Shown: positions 1 through 11,619, counted from the first letter of the stretch. The stretch: DNA of 12,500 nucleotides from Halisarca cf. caerulea (GCA_963170055.1 CAUJGJ010000313.1:9524979-9537478), one strand, 5' to 3'. The notes: a model not told the origin generated them from the letters alone. A program made the numbers and translations.

Positions 1-184
1 CCCATTTTTGATTGTCACATTCGCTTATACTGATGTATAGGGCTTTTACCGCATATCATGAAGTTTGGTTCAATGAGGGTCTAATGAGTACGTACATGCA
101 TCTGCATGGGTGTGTATTGAGTTCATATGTCTGAAATTGTGCATCGGGCTACTATTGTTGAGTTTTATGTACTGTACATACATA

Positions 185-360
185 CAGTGGAACCTGTCTA
201 ATCCAGCACCTCTATAAACCAGCATTCTCCTAAACCAGTCAAGGTTCACTGGCACCAACCATTAATTTACCATACAAACTGACCTCTGTAATCCAGCAAC
301 CTGCTAATCTGGCACTGTTTTACATTCCCCAATGGGTGCTGGATTAGACAGGGTCCGCTG
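185..360 (+). mobile_element. TA-flanked MITE, copy 1 (pogo/Tigger-like ends)
   Basis: A 176-bp element with inverted ends CAGTGGAACCTGTCTAATCC and, read backward, CAGCGGACCCTGTCTAATCC. It is flanked by TA on both sides, the target site of Tc1/mariner-superfamily transposons. It has no coding capacity. CAGTG...ACCT...AATCC ends are common in pogo/Tigger-type MITEs, so that assignment is by resemblance. Confidence 0.8.
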
Positions 361-400
361 TATATCAAAGTTGCATGCAATTACATTGTATGTGGTAATA

Positions 401-572
401 CAGTGGAGCCTGTCTAATCCAGCACCCATTGGAGAATGAGAAACAGTGCTGGATTAGCAGGTTGCTGGATTACAAAGGTCAGTTTGCATGCTACAATTAA
501 TGGTCAGTGCCAGAGAATCTTGCCCAGTTTAGGCTGGTTTATAGAGGTGCCGGATTAGGCAGGTTCCAGTCG
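401..572 (-). mobile_element. TA-flanked MITE, copy 2, inverted relative to copy 1
   Basis: Same family as the element at 185-360 but in the opposite orientation: its reverse complement follows copy 1 through CACCTCTATAAACCAGC, CCATTAATT and CAATGGGTGCTGGATTAGAC. TA flanks at 399-400 and 573-574. The distal end (ccagtcg) is mutated. Confidence 0.8.
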
Positions 573-735
573 TATTGTGCGTACTATGTACATGTGTGTA
601 AGTGGATACGTATGTATGTACCTGTGTATACAATAGTATAGTATGGTAGTTGTGTATTTCCTTCACTGGAATGCTGTAGGCATGTGTTAAGGTATGTGTA
701 TGCGAATGGTATACATATGTACATACTGTACACAG

Positions 736-3568
<2,833 letters not shown>

Positions 3569-3718
3569 AACTCATCATTGATAGTGCAATTCTCATGTAT
3601 AATGATTTATTTCAAATTGAATAATTAAATCCATGTCTAATATTAAATTCATAAAATTTATTTATACATGATACAAACATGCATGATTGCATGTATATGC
3701 TACAATTTATTATATATT

Positions 3719-3721
3719 ACT

Positions 3722-3807
<86 letters not shown>
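3719..3807. repeat. TA microsatellite between convergent genes
   Basis: About 85 bp of nearly pure TA, 150 bp after the NOMO stop. The rest of 3569-4412 is AT-rich, holds possible poly(A) signals for both genes and an ATGC run near 4193, and shows no coding sequence. Confidence 0.95.
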
Positions 3808-3811
<4 letters not shown>

Positions 3812-4412
3812 TACCATATAAAACCATATTTACCATACATATAAATACCCCACTTCACCCTACTGTAACAACAGAATGACGGTGAGCAGCCTGGAATTGA
3901 TGCATGCAGTTGTAGTTTTGAAAACAGATCAACGCTTAAACATTGACATAATTTGAGATAAGACAGACAATATAACAATTCGTACTGCATGATCACGAGT
4001 TACTAATCTAAATCTACATAATACAAGAACTGTATTCATTTATGGTCTCATGCATGCTTATAGTTGTGAGCCTCGATCATCCATGCACTTTTAAATTAAT
4101 TCAGCTAGCTCATACATATTATATTATGCAATAATTTAATTATATGTTATTCGAACTATGATTGATGACAAGATAAAGTAAACCTAAAGTCACCATGCAT
4201 GCATGCAGTGGATGTTCAAATATAACTATATATCAATTTATTATGTATACGCATTATGCAGAGGAAATATACCATTACTTTGAAAGTTTGCAACAATTAA
4301 TTAAAACAATAATTATCTTACATATCTATCATTTGCTGCACAAATATATCTTCTGAATCATTTTACAACAAATATAAATAAATTTAAAACTACAACAGTA
4401 ACAGTATCACCA

Positions 4413-4702
4413 TCACTTCAAACAAGAATAAAGTTTTTCTTTCATGTCATTTGCTGCTGCTGTCATGTTTGATTTTGTCATTGCGTCAACGAGAACTAAC
4501 CATGTTGGCTTCTCATCTATATTTTTTTCAGCCCAATGGTGTATAATTTCAGCAGCAACATCACTGAGGTTACCAGGGTACTTGTGCTGGAATCTTTCCC
4601 GAGTAGCTACTTCAACTCCCAGATGGTCCGACAGAGCACCTAAATTAGTACCCACTTTATCAGCAACAAATTGCCTGATAACCGATTGATAATTCCTAAA
4701 TG
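4413..4702 (-). CDS. ROC-COR-Death gene, terminal exon 6 (Death domain)
   Basis: The acceptor is ttttaatactgcag, phase 1, and TGA occupies 4415-4413. About 95 residues fit a Death domain: [18 protein letters not shown] (helices 1-3), [20 protein letters not shown], then [10 protein letters not shown] and a last helix with [12 protein letters not shown]. The LGV and PTW-LV-A motifs are typical of Death domains. This domain should recruit other Death-domain proteins. AATAAA on this strand occurs at 4242-4237, about 170 nt past the stop. Confidence 0.88.
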
Positions 4703-5286
4703 CTGCAGTATTAAAAGGAATGTAGTCCATACAATTATACCCAAAATGCTTAAAGCATGTCACATAATATGTACTACATAATACTATGTACGTACATACC
4801 TATTACTTCTGCTTCCAAAATATCAGTAGTTTGCGGAGTTTCCTCCATATTTCCTGGTTCATGCCCATTTGAAACGTCTGAGGTGTCAAACAAATTCCTT
4901 GGTTGCATCCTCTTCACAGGAGGAGAGTGATTGGTGTGTGGTGAACGCTTTGAGCCTACACTGGAGATGCTTAGTTCTCTATCACTTTGTGATTCTGTGA
5001 CAAACATGAACAAAAATTAAATAAGAAAACCCACAAAGCACACACACACATGTGCGCGTATGCCATAAACATGCACGCAAACACATACATACAGCAGATG
5101 CACACACACACATACACATACACATATACACACACACACACACACATACGTATGTATGTACGTACAGTACCTACTCAGTGTATTCACGTACAATATTACG
5201 TATATTTGCCTGTGTACACACACACACACGCGCGTGCATGTACGTATATACGCACGCACACACACAAACATACACACACACACACG

Positions 5287-5342
<56 letters not shown>

Positions 5343-8300
5343 CAAGCACGTACCAGGTCCTGTGGATGTACTGATCTGGCTCAGTGAACTGCTACTAAAA
5401 AATCCAGACTCTGAAGTGTCTGTTGCACTTAGCAGCTCAGGTACAGGGTCCATGCAATGGGTAGAGCTCTGCTGGCTTGGAGAGATTATTAAAGTATCCT
5501 GCCTTTCAAGTGTAGTAGAGTCCAATGGGAGTGAATCAGATATTTGAGTTTGAGCAGGTTTCACAGCCTTTTTGGATGCTGGGGATGGGGGTAACAGGAG
5601 AGTTCAAAAGTAGTGTGCTTGTTGAATGGTGTTGACAATTACGTACGGCAAAATAATATATAAATGTGCATAAGCAAATCACAAGCAGTGCACGAGTAAA
5701 TGTATGTAATGTGTAAACATTTTGAATTTCATAAGAATGTAGATGGCACACAAAAGCAAAAACTGACTACACTACGTATATGCCCTATAGTGGGGAACTT
5801 TTGGAATGTTAACATTCTTGAAATTTTGTGGAGCAAAAATGAAACATACATACGTATACTCATTCATAAAATATGACTTCTCTCAGACTGTGAATATACT
5901 ATGCAAATTGAGTGTCCCAGGAGGCATTCACAAAATATTCATACGTATTAGTGAGCAACTGCACTTTTGGGGACTTCGCGAACCTATGTACATATCAGTG
6001 AGTAAGGCTACCCACTATTTGGGCATGTACAGTATGTACTCTGCACACATCAGTGCATACCCTTCAGGAAACACACGCACGTACGTACACACACATTGCC
6101 TACAACATGAACAAGCTATTCTACACAATGTCATGTAAATGGTGCACTACGTACATGACACGCATATGTAATACAATGACAAAATTGATAACAAACCTTT
6201 CTTCTTATGAAACCACTTCTTCTGCATCTTGTTAGGTGGAAAATTCTTTCCACTTGTCATGTCCCAAGCACAACAGTTAACGTTGCCAGAATCCTCTTCA
6301 TATTTAGCAATGTGAACACGCTCAACTCTACCACAAGGACATTGGACACCAAGGATGACATCAGGGTCATTGTGATAGATCCTTTTCCATGTCTTCATTG
6401 TAGCAGTGTGGAAAAGGGAACAAAAATGTTCATACGCAGCCCCTGTAGGTAACTTCTTTGATTCACTTTGAATTGAAACAGAGAAAAATTCCATACAATC
6501 GTGCAGAGTGAGTGAAAATGATTGCTTCCCAAGTTTAATGTTACAGAAGTATACAACATTCCTACAAGACGTATCACTTGGTTCGTATTTTCGCTCTCTA
6601 ACAAGATATGAAACAAAGTGAGGGAAAAGACCCATTGGCATGCTGTAGCTACGACTCTCCTCATTACAAACTGCAATAAGTAACCCATCAGCATCAAGGT
6701 TAACACGTGGATTATCATGAGCTGAAGGAAGAACAGAAGGAATGAAGAATTCTCCATTCTTAAGTGTTGCTGCAAGACCCCATCGAATCAGGCACTTCAC
6801 AAACCAAAGCCGAAAACGTTCAATGCCACATAGTTTATCCTTCAAGCCAAGGTCTGCCAATGTCTCAAGAGTCAGAATCCCTTCACTCTGCAACCTTTTT
6901 CTACTCCCACTAACATCAGCTCGAAACTGAACGTCAAGAATGTCTGTGACACATTGGTAGAGGAAATCAGGTTTTATAAAAATTGGAAATTCGTGAGGAC
7001 TAAATTCCCTAGAATTAAATTCAGTATCAACATCAGGAAAAGCCAACAATCCTAGAATGTGGAATAGTTTGAGCATTGTGTAAAATTCTTCTTTTGAACA
7101 TATCAATTCTTCTTCACGACAGAGTGACAGCAAGCTAGAAAACTGAACGACTTCAATGCCTTTCATTGACAGTGACCAAAAAATCAAATGACACAGAAAC
7201 CACTTCAGTGGAAGTCGGATCTTATAACCTGCTAAACTTTCATTGATCTTGTCACGAATACACTGAATATCTATATCTGTGTGTGCATTTACAGGAAATA
7301 CACAAGAATTCTGAGATAGTGGTAACACTTCATTAAAGATTTTGAGATGTTTACAATGTTTACATATCTCAGTGGAAGCACGAATATGATCATCCTTCTC
7401 ACCTACACATTTGTCAAAGTGAGTACCAACCAGCATAATGGGCACATCTTTGCTACTTTCTTCTATTATTGGGGAGATTAATTCATCCATTTTAGCAAAC
7501 TTCTTCTTACACTCACCGAGGGTTATAAGTGAATGAGTAATAATATCCAAATTAGAGAAGCAATTGGGTACTTCTCTTGTATTAAAAGACTTTTTCCGGA
7601 ATGTCATCCGTGGGATTGCCTGGACTCCCTCAAAAAGGTTAAATACTTGTAAGTAAATTGCTCTGGAAGAGGCCAGCACTGGATGTATGTCATAAAAAGC
7701 TGGCTGGCTTCCACTGTCTATGATACTGATCATTCGAAAACCACACACTCGATTTTCAGGACTACTGTCAGGTCTACTCAGTTCAGGTAGTTGTTGCAGT
7801 ATATGCTCTTTAGCCTGGCGAAATTTCTTGGCTTGGTTTCGCTGGGAGGCTACAGATGAAACAGTTTTCATACGAATCTCATCTTCCTTTTGTGATTTAG
7901 GGTCCTGCTTATGAGGACTTCTAAGAATAACACTACCACTTTTCAACATTTCACCTGACTCAGTATGTGTGCTGTCACTGCGTATCCATGAACTCAATTG
8001 ATGGGTACTCTTTTCCAGAGTTAATTCCACCCATTTAGAATTACTCTCCATGTAGCGCTGCACCATTACAGTGGATTGTGCAGCAACATTCGTGCTTTCT
8101 TCAGAAGGATCAAACTTATTCAATAAAGCCTTCTTAACCTGAGTTTTTCCGGCTTCAGGAGGGCCAAGTGTCACAACTTTTAGCACATCAATAGTTACAC
8201 ATTTATCACCACTTAATGCCTTGCCAAGGGCCTCATCAAAATCTATACAAAGAAGATGACACATACGAATGTACACAACTATGCATTATATGCACAGAGT

Positions 8301-10398
8301 ACCATACGTACGTACGTACATATAAGCACAATTATTTACACCTGCGTACATATCATACTGTCCAAGCATCATAATCATAATATACGTATGTACGCATGCA
8401 CACATACGTATATCATACATACAGTACTGTACAGTTATAACTCAAGTACAACACCAAACCATGCTGGATTAAGCATGCATTGTGCATATCTGTTACATTA
8501 TTTTTGCATTTGCTGGATATCAGTGGTTATGGATTATCATGCAGAGATACAGTGAACCTCTCTAATTCGACACTCATGCAATGGGGCTTGAAAGTAACGT
8601 CAGACTGGGATGTTGTCAGATTATAGAATGACTTTGACCATACTGTAATATGGTGACTGTACCTCATGAGATGGTCAGATTAGAGAGAATGTTGGATTAC
8701 AGAGGTGTTGGATTACAAAGGATTCACTGTACACTTGTACGTATGTACAAAAGATCGAGGAGTCATACAACTGCACATTCAGAAAACTTTCACAAATTTA
8801 AGACTACAAATACTGAGGGATCATTACACACAGCGTATGATCACTCAGGTATAGCACCCAAAATTCACTGTAGTTAAAACACGGTCAAACTTATCCTTTT
8901 CACAATGGACAAACTTAATATGTATGTACGTATTTCTTTCCATGTGAGTTGACAGAACTACTGTTTCCTAATTTTTCGGTAGAGAAACTTCTTGGTCTAG
9001 GTTGGCATTAAAGATACAATGGGTGGGACTGGAAGCATGACGAAAATAGGGAAACATGATGTCAAATTAGGGTCGTGCCGAAGAATTAGGTATATACAAA
9101 ATGGCAGAATTGTCATAACGGCTTCTTTTCATGGTTATTGTGCATATATTTACATACCTGTGGGAGGCTGAAATTGATTCTTCACTCTTCTTGTAAACAT
9201 AAATTTGGTGAACATGACACACTAGAATGTGGCATGTCTACAATTGTTCTGTTATTTTATCGTTTTTGGAGGAAAGAATTCTAATGTGCCAATGATTGTC
9301 ACTGCCTTGCGGCCTCAATAGATAGCAAACGGCCAAATAGTGAGGTAAACAGGCCTATAATGAAGAATATATGCTCAAAAATTCTAGTTGACGGAAACTT
9401 CGAGTCATAGACTAGAAATAAGGGAACGTCACTTTTTAGCAAGAATTAGAGTACAACCAGACCCTGTTTCGTCGGGTGCCGAATAATAAGGGTGCTGAAA
9501 AATTAGGGAATATGTGTTATGAACCAACTATATCAGAATGTGGACTAGGTCTCGTATTTACTGGAAGCCCTCATAAACAACCGTCAACAAAACTACATAC
9601 GAAGCAAGTATGAGCTGCGTGCTTACCATAGTGTTTTTCATGAGCACCTGATTCCTCACTATTACCTGTGAGTGTTGAAAGATACCCATAGTAAGGTACT
9701 ACAAGCAACCAACCAACAATATATCTACATATATACGTATATATTTATACTTGACAGGATCAAATGTACCATACCCATGTATGTACGTACCATGGATACG
9801 TACGTACTGTATGTACATATGTATCAAATGTACCGTATCCATGTACATACATATGTACATATGTATGTACATACGTACGTACGTACAGGCAAAGTAAACT
9901 GCAGATTTTGAGGCCGAGAGCATGTAGTGCCAAACAGTAATTACATAAAATATACGTATATACACGTACGTACAGTACATACAGCTTACTGCATATTATC
10001 TATGCTTAGGGTAAAGTGGGGTAATTTGGCACACTGAGGTAATTCAGGTCGGGGCCTTTATTTCTGCCGTAGTCTATCTATGCTTCTGTGCTGAGCTCCC
10101 AATTCATGGAGACGACAAGAAATAATGTGTGTACCTCGTAGTTGACACTAATTTTGACCCGCCGCCCTGAATTACCCCGTTTTACCCTGCTGCAAGCATA
10201 GATTAAATGAAGTAAAAATTATAATTAGTACTCAGAAATAGCCACGTGCACTGAATTAAATACTAGTAATAGATTGATCGGGATTCTCTTCAAAATTTAA
10301 ATAAACACAAGTGTTACTTGAGGCTCACCACTTTCTTTCCCTCCTTCATCGCTAAGTAGTCCTTCTTCGCCAACAATTTCTTTGTCTTCATCATCCAT
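4413..10398 (-). CDS. ROC-COR GTPase with C-terminal Death domain, complete six-exon gene
   Basis: The model joins complement exons 10398-10329, 9665-9627, 8242-6197, 5578-5354, 4994-4800 and 4702-4413: 2865 nt, 954 residues, every intron phase 1 with GT-AG ends. Residues 1-37 are acidic. Residues 63-70 are a Walker A motif (GPPEAGKT), 211-217 a G3-like IDSGSQP, and 308-314 a G4-like VGTHFDK. Residues 380-540 form a COR-like region including [11 protein letters not shown] and FFIPSVLP. Residues 671-694 carry a CPC and a later CC pair. Residues 719-859 are a polar Ser/Thr-rich linker and about 865-954 a Death domain. The order ROC-COR-Death is that of DAPK1 without kinase and ankyrin repeats. 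The likely role is a cytosolic GTP-regulated adaptor in cell-death or immune signalling; this is inferred from domains. It is convergent with NOMO and divergent from the Ig gene. Confidence 0.85.
4800..4994 (-). CDS. ROC-COR-Death gene, exon 5 (polar linker)
   Basis: The acceptor is tttgtcacag and the donor GTATGT. The exon is 195 nt, phase 1-1. It begins [20 protein letters not shown] and ends [16 protein letters not shown] and SKRSP are Pro-flanked basic-serine motifs. No domain is recognised; it is a linker to the Death domain. Confidence 0.8.
5041..5342 (-). repeat. CA (sense GT) compound microsatellite in ROC-COR-Death intron 4
   Basis: CA tracts at about 5041-5050, 5101-5148 and 5216-5342, mixed with ACGT and GCAC units. 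Read in the gene's sense the main tract is GT and starts about 12 nt after the donor at 5353. Confidence 0.92.
5354..5578 (-). CDS. ROC-COR-Death gene, exon 4 (Ser/Thr-rich linker)
   Basis: The acceptor catccccag has a strong pyrimidine tract and the donor is GTACGT. The exon is 225 nt, phase 1-1. It begins [14 protein letters not shown], which with exon 3 makes the basic junction HKKKASKK, and continues with Ser/Thr-rich sequence such as [16 protein letters not shown]. It is probably a disordered linker rich in phosphorylatable residues. Confidence 0.8.
5579..6196 (-). other. Intron 3 of the ROC-COR-Death gene
   Basis: GTTTGT donor and a strong C-rich acceptor. The interior has ACGT-type runs near 6078 and plain AT-rich sequence. 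The open frames here on either strand lack coding character and do not fit the splice phases. Confidence 0.75.
6197..8242 (-). CDS. ROC-COR-Death gene, large exon 3 (GTPase, COR-like and Cys tail)
   Basis: This 2046-nt open exon begins at acceptor ttctttgtatag, so the Met codons just upstream at 8276 and 8264 are intronic. It ends at donor GTTTGT. It carries the P-loop about 26 codons in, then G3-like DSGSQ and G4-like THFD. The COR-like region includes [38 protein letters not shown] and [11 protein letters not shown]. The exon ends in the basic run KKWFHKKK. The P-loop to G3 distance is about 149 residues, because a polar insert separates G1 and G3. Confidence 0.92.
8550..8729 (+). mobile_element. 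TA-flanked MITE, copy 3, diverged
   Basis: A 180-bp element with ends CAGTGAACCTCTCTAATTCG and, read backward, CAGTGAATCCTTTGTAATCC, flanked by TA. It shares the end motif and the repeated GGATTA boxes with the elements at 185 and 401, but the interior differs, so it is a related subfamily or an older copy. It lies in intron 1 of the ROC-COR-Death gene (between exons 2 and 3). Confidence 0.72.
8960..9520. repeat. Degenerate repeat with recurring GTGCCGAA-ATTAGGG boxes
   Basis: Boxes like gtgccgaagaattagg (9078), gtgccgaataataaggg (9477) and gctgaaaaattaggg (9495) recur. An inverted cctaatttttcgg occurs near 8968. They look like pieces of old transposon ends. Element limits cannot be set by eye. 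The rest of intron sequence 8243-9626 outside this and the MITE copy shows nothing coding that fits the gene's phase. Confidence 0.4.
9627..9665 (-). CDS. ROC-COR-Death gene, 39-nt mini-exon 2
   Basis: The acceptor cactcacag and donor GTAAGC enclose 39 nt of open frame, phase 1 at both ends, adding [13 protein letters not shown] between exons 1 and 3. Polar composition matches exon 1. Including it gives 954 residues, skipping it 941; both stay in frame. There is no homology support, only splice sites, phase and composition. Confidence 0.6.
9759..9888. repeat. 64-bp direct duplication and ACGT runs
   Basis: ATCAAATGTACC starts at 9759 and again at 9823; the following CATACCCATGTATGTAC and CGTATCCATGTACATAC blocks match. 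Both copies lie in GTAC/ATGT-rich sequence with self-complementary ACGT runs (for example 9866-9886). Confidence 0.6.
9998..10203. mobile_element. MITE with GGGGTAATT-type inverted ends
   Basis: ATCTATGCTTAGGGTAAAGT-GGGGTAATT at the left faces AATTACCCCGTTTTACCCTG-CTGCAAGCATAGAT at the right. The arms pair over about 30 bp with a 5-base insertion in the right arm. The interior is non-coding. It lies in the intron between exons 1 and 2 of the ROC-COR-Death gene. The superfamily is not determined. Confidence 0.7.
10329..10398 (-). CDS. ROC-COR-Death gene, exon 1 with start codon
   Basis: The start codon at 10398-10396 has A at -3 and G at +4, a favourable Kozak context. It reads [15 protein letters not shown] then SDEGGKES, ending phase 1 at donor GTGAGC. 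The peptide is strongly acidic with no signal peptide, which suggests a cytosolic protein. The phase matches the downstream exons. The exon lies in a different frame from the 70-codon ORF at this place. Confidence 0.72.
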
Positions 10399-10549
10399 GT
10401 TTGGCGCCAAAAACAATCAAGATTGCGCAATGCAACGACGATTTGGACAAAATGGAAGCATAGCATCAACTGAAATGGAAGTTCTAGCACTGCTTTTGCC
10501 GGGATCGAGACACACATCTGATACAAGCTTTGTATAGAGACTTAGTTGT

Positions 10550-10570
10550 ACCATAGATACTGTCTATGGT
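10550..10570. repeat. ACCATAGA palindrome 1
   Basis: Arms ACCATAGA and TCTATGGT separated by 5 bp. It is the closest of the three palindromes to the ROC-COR-Death start. Confidence 0.7.
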
Positions 10571-10797
10571 TATTCATGCAGCTTAAGTTCTCTCCCTCGG
10601 CCGTTCTAAAGCGGGAACAATTCGCGTACATGTCATGGATAGGAAGTCCATGTAGCTATGGATTCACTTTGTGACTGGAATAACCTGCTGTCAAAGATGC
10701 TCATCGAAATAATCATGGAAGAATGCAGCGGGTAGGCGAAGTTATTTAGGAAGTAGTCCAGCCTTTACCATGTTTTCCACTCATTAGGATCATTGTA

Positions 10798-10891
10798 ACC
10801 ATAGACACTCTAAACTACGTAACCATCTAATATTGTTGTAACATTGTAACCTTCGTCAGTGTGAGCAGGAACGCTTTATACTATCTATGGT
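10798..10891. repeat. ACCATAGA-bounded inverted repeat 2
   Basis: ACCATAGACAC at the left and ATCTATGGT at the right enclose 94 bp; internally gtaacca/ttgtaac pieces repeat. It could be a tiny MITE whose solo hairpins are the other two palindromes. Confidence 0.5.
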
Positions 10892-10982
10892 GTGAGTCAT
10901 CGCCGCTGTAAGATCGACAGGCATGAAAGTATGTCAGCACTAATTATCCTCGGAATTTTCAATGGAAATTGCGCAGGGTTCT

Positions 10983-11011
10983 ACCATAGATAGGTTTGTA
11001 TTATCTATGGT
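10983..11011. repeat. ACCATAGATA palindrome 3
   Basis: Arms ACCATAGATA and TATCTATGGT, 10 bp each and perfectly complementary, with a 9-bp loop. It lies 115 bp upstream of the Ig-gene start. Confidence 0.75.
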
Positions 11012-11125
11012 TCTACATAACTCGCAATCGCATACACATCGCGTCACTTCCATCACGGTTGCTATTTCGTTGGCGATAGCTGTGAAGCGAACCTCGGACA
11101 AGCTTTTGCTGGTGGACTATCGGCT

Positions 11126-11180
11126 ATGAAGACTATTCTGTGTGCGCTGCTAGCGTGCGTCGCCGCTTTCTCCAGAGCAT
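11126..11180 (+). CDS. Ig gene exon 1 (signal peptide)
   Basis: ATG with G at -3, 18 codons of a classic signal peptide (basic n-region, ALLACVAAF core) plus one base, then donor GTAGGT. A signal-peptide exon ending in phase 1 is the usual arrangement before phase-1 Ig exons. Confidence 0.78.
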
Positions 11181-11619
11181 GTAGGTGGAACTTGCCACGT
11201 GTTTAACCATATTTTAGACAGTGTCCGTATGGTGTATCATGTGATACGTATGATACGAGCTTTGCAGAACTCGCATAGATCTGTGAGCACCTATAGAGAT
11301 CCTCCGTCAGGTGTGAGAGGTGCAGGTTGATCTATCCTATGGGATAGATCCCGTAGTTACTGTGCAGTCCTATGTTCTAGGTTGTAGTGTGGTATGCAGC
11401 AATTTGCACACTGCACCCATGCAGCCTGCCTAAAGTCTGTCTAGCCCTGTACCCTATTCAGAATCCCTACAGGCTTCTTCCTAGCGTTTAGGGGAATATG
11501 TTCATTCATAATATAATATGATACAATGTCGAGATGCATTGATCTGGTCTGTGTTGTTGTGTTTGCTTGTGTGCTTTGTTCGTTTGTACATATGTGTGTG
11601 TGTGCGTGCGCGCGCACGC

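Larger units (their letters stand above)
1..735 (+). other. Probable NOMO intron upstream of exon A
   Basis: Outside the two MITE copies the sequence is GTA/TGTA-rich and shows no exon matching the preceding part of NOMO. The exon ending in the GV that should precede LTTVPREEC is therefore expected left of the window. Confidence 0.55.
10399..11125. promoter_or_regulatory. Shared intergenic region between two divergent start codons
   Basis: This 727-bp stretch separates the ROC-COR-Death start (minus) from the Ig-gene start (plus), so it should hold both promoters and 5' UTRs. It is less AT-rich and has more CpG than the rest of the window, notably near 11030-11170. No TATA box is evident at either end. 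It contains the ACCATAGA/TCTATGGT palindromes described separately. Bidirectional promoter function is inferred from the layout only. Confidence 0.5.

Noticed and set aside
5806..6138. Plus-strand 110-codon frame
   Set aside because: It lies inside intron 3 of the minus-strand gene, has no recognisable domain and poor coding character.
6395..6775. Minus-strand 126-codon frame and plus-strand frames within 6207-7914
   Set aside because: They are shadows of the long exon 3 in other frames.
8243..8276. Methionine start at 8276 for the large minus-strand exon
   Set aside because: The sequence just before codon GAT is a good 3' splice site (ttctttgtatag), and upstream exons with matching phase exist.
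8650..8877. Plus-strand 75-codon frame
   Set aside because: It runs through the right half of a MITE and adjacent non-coding DNA; no coding signal.
9150..9245. Possible extra minus-strand exon ending CCTCCCACAG before GTATGT
   Set aside because: Available acceptors give phase 1 in and phase 2 out, or hit a stop, so it cannot join the other phase-1 exons.
10314..10526. Minus-strand 70-codon frame
   Set aside because: The real exon here uses another frame (start at 10398, acidic peptide, donor at 10328) with a better Kozak context and matching splice phase.
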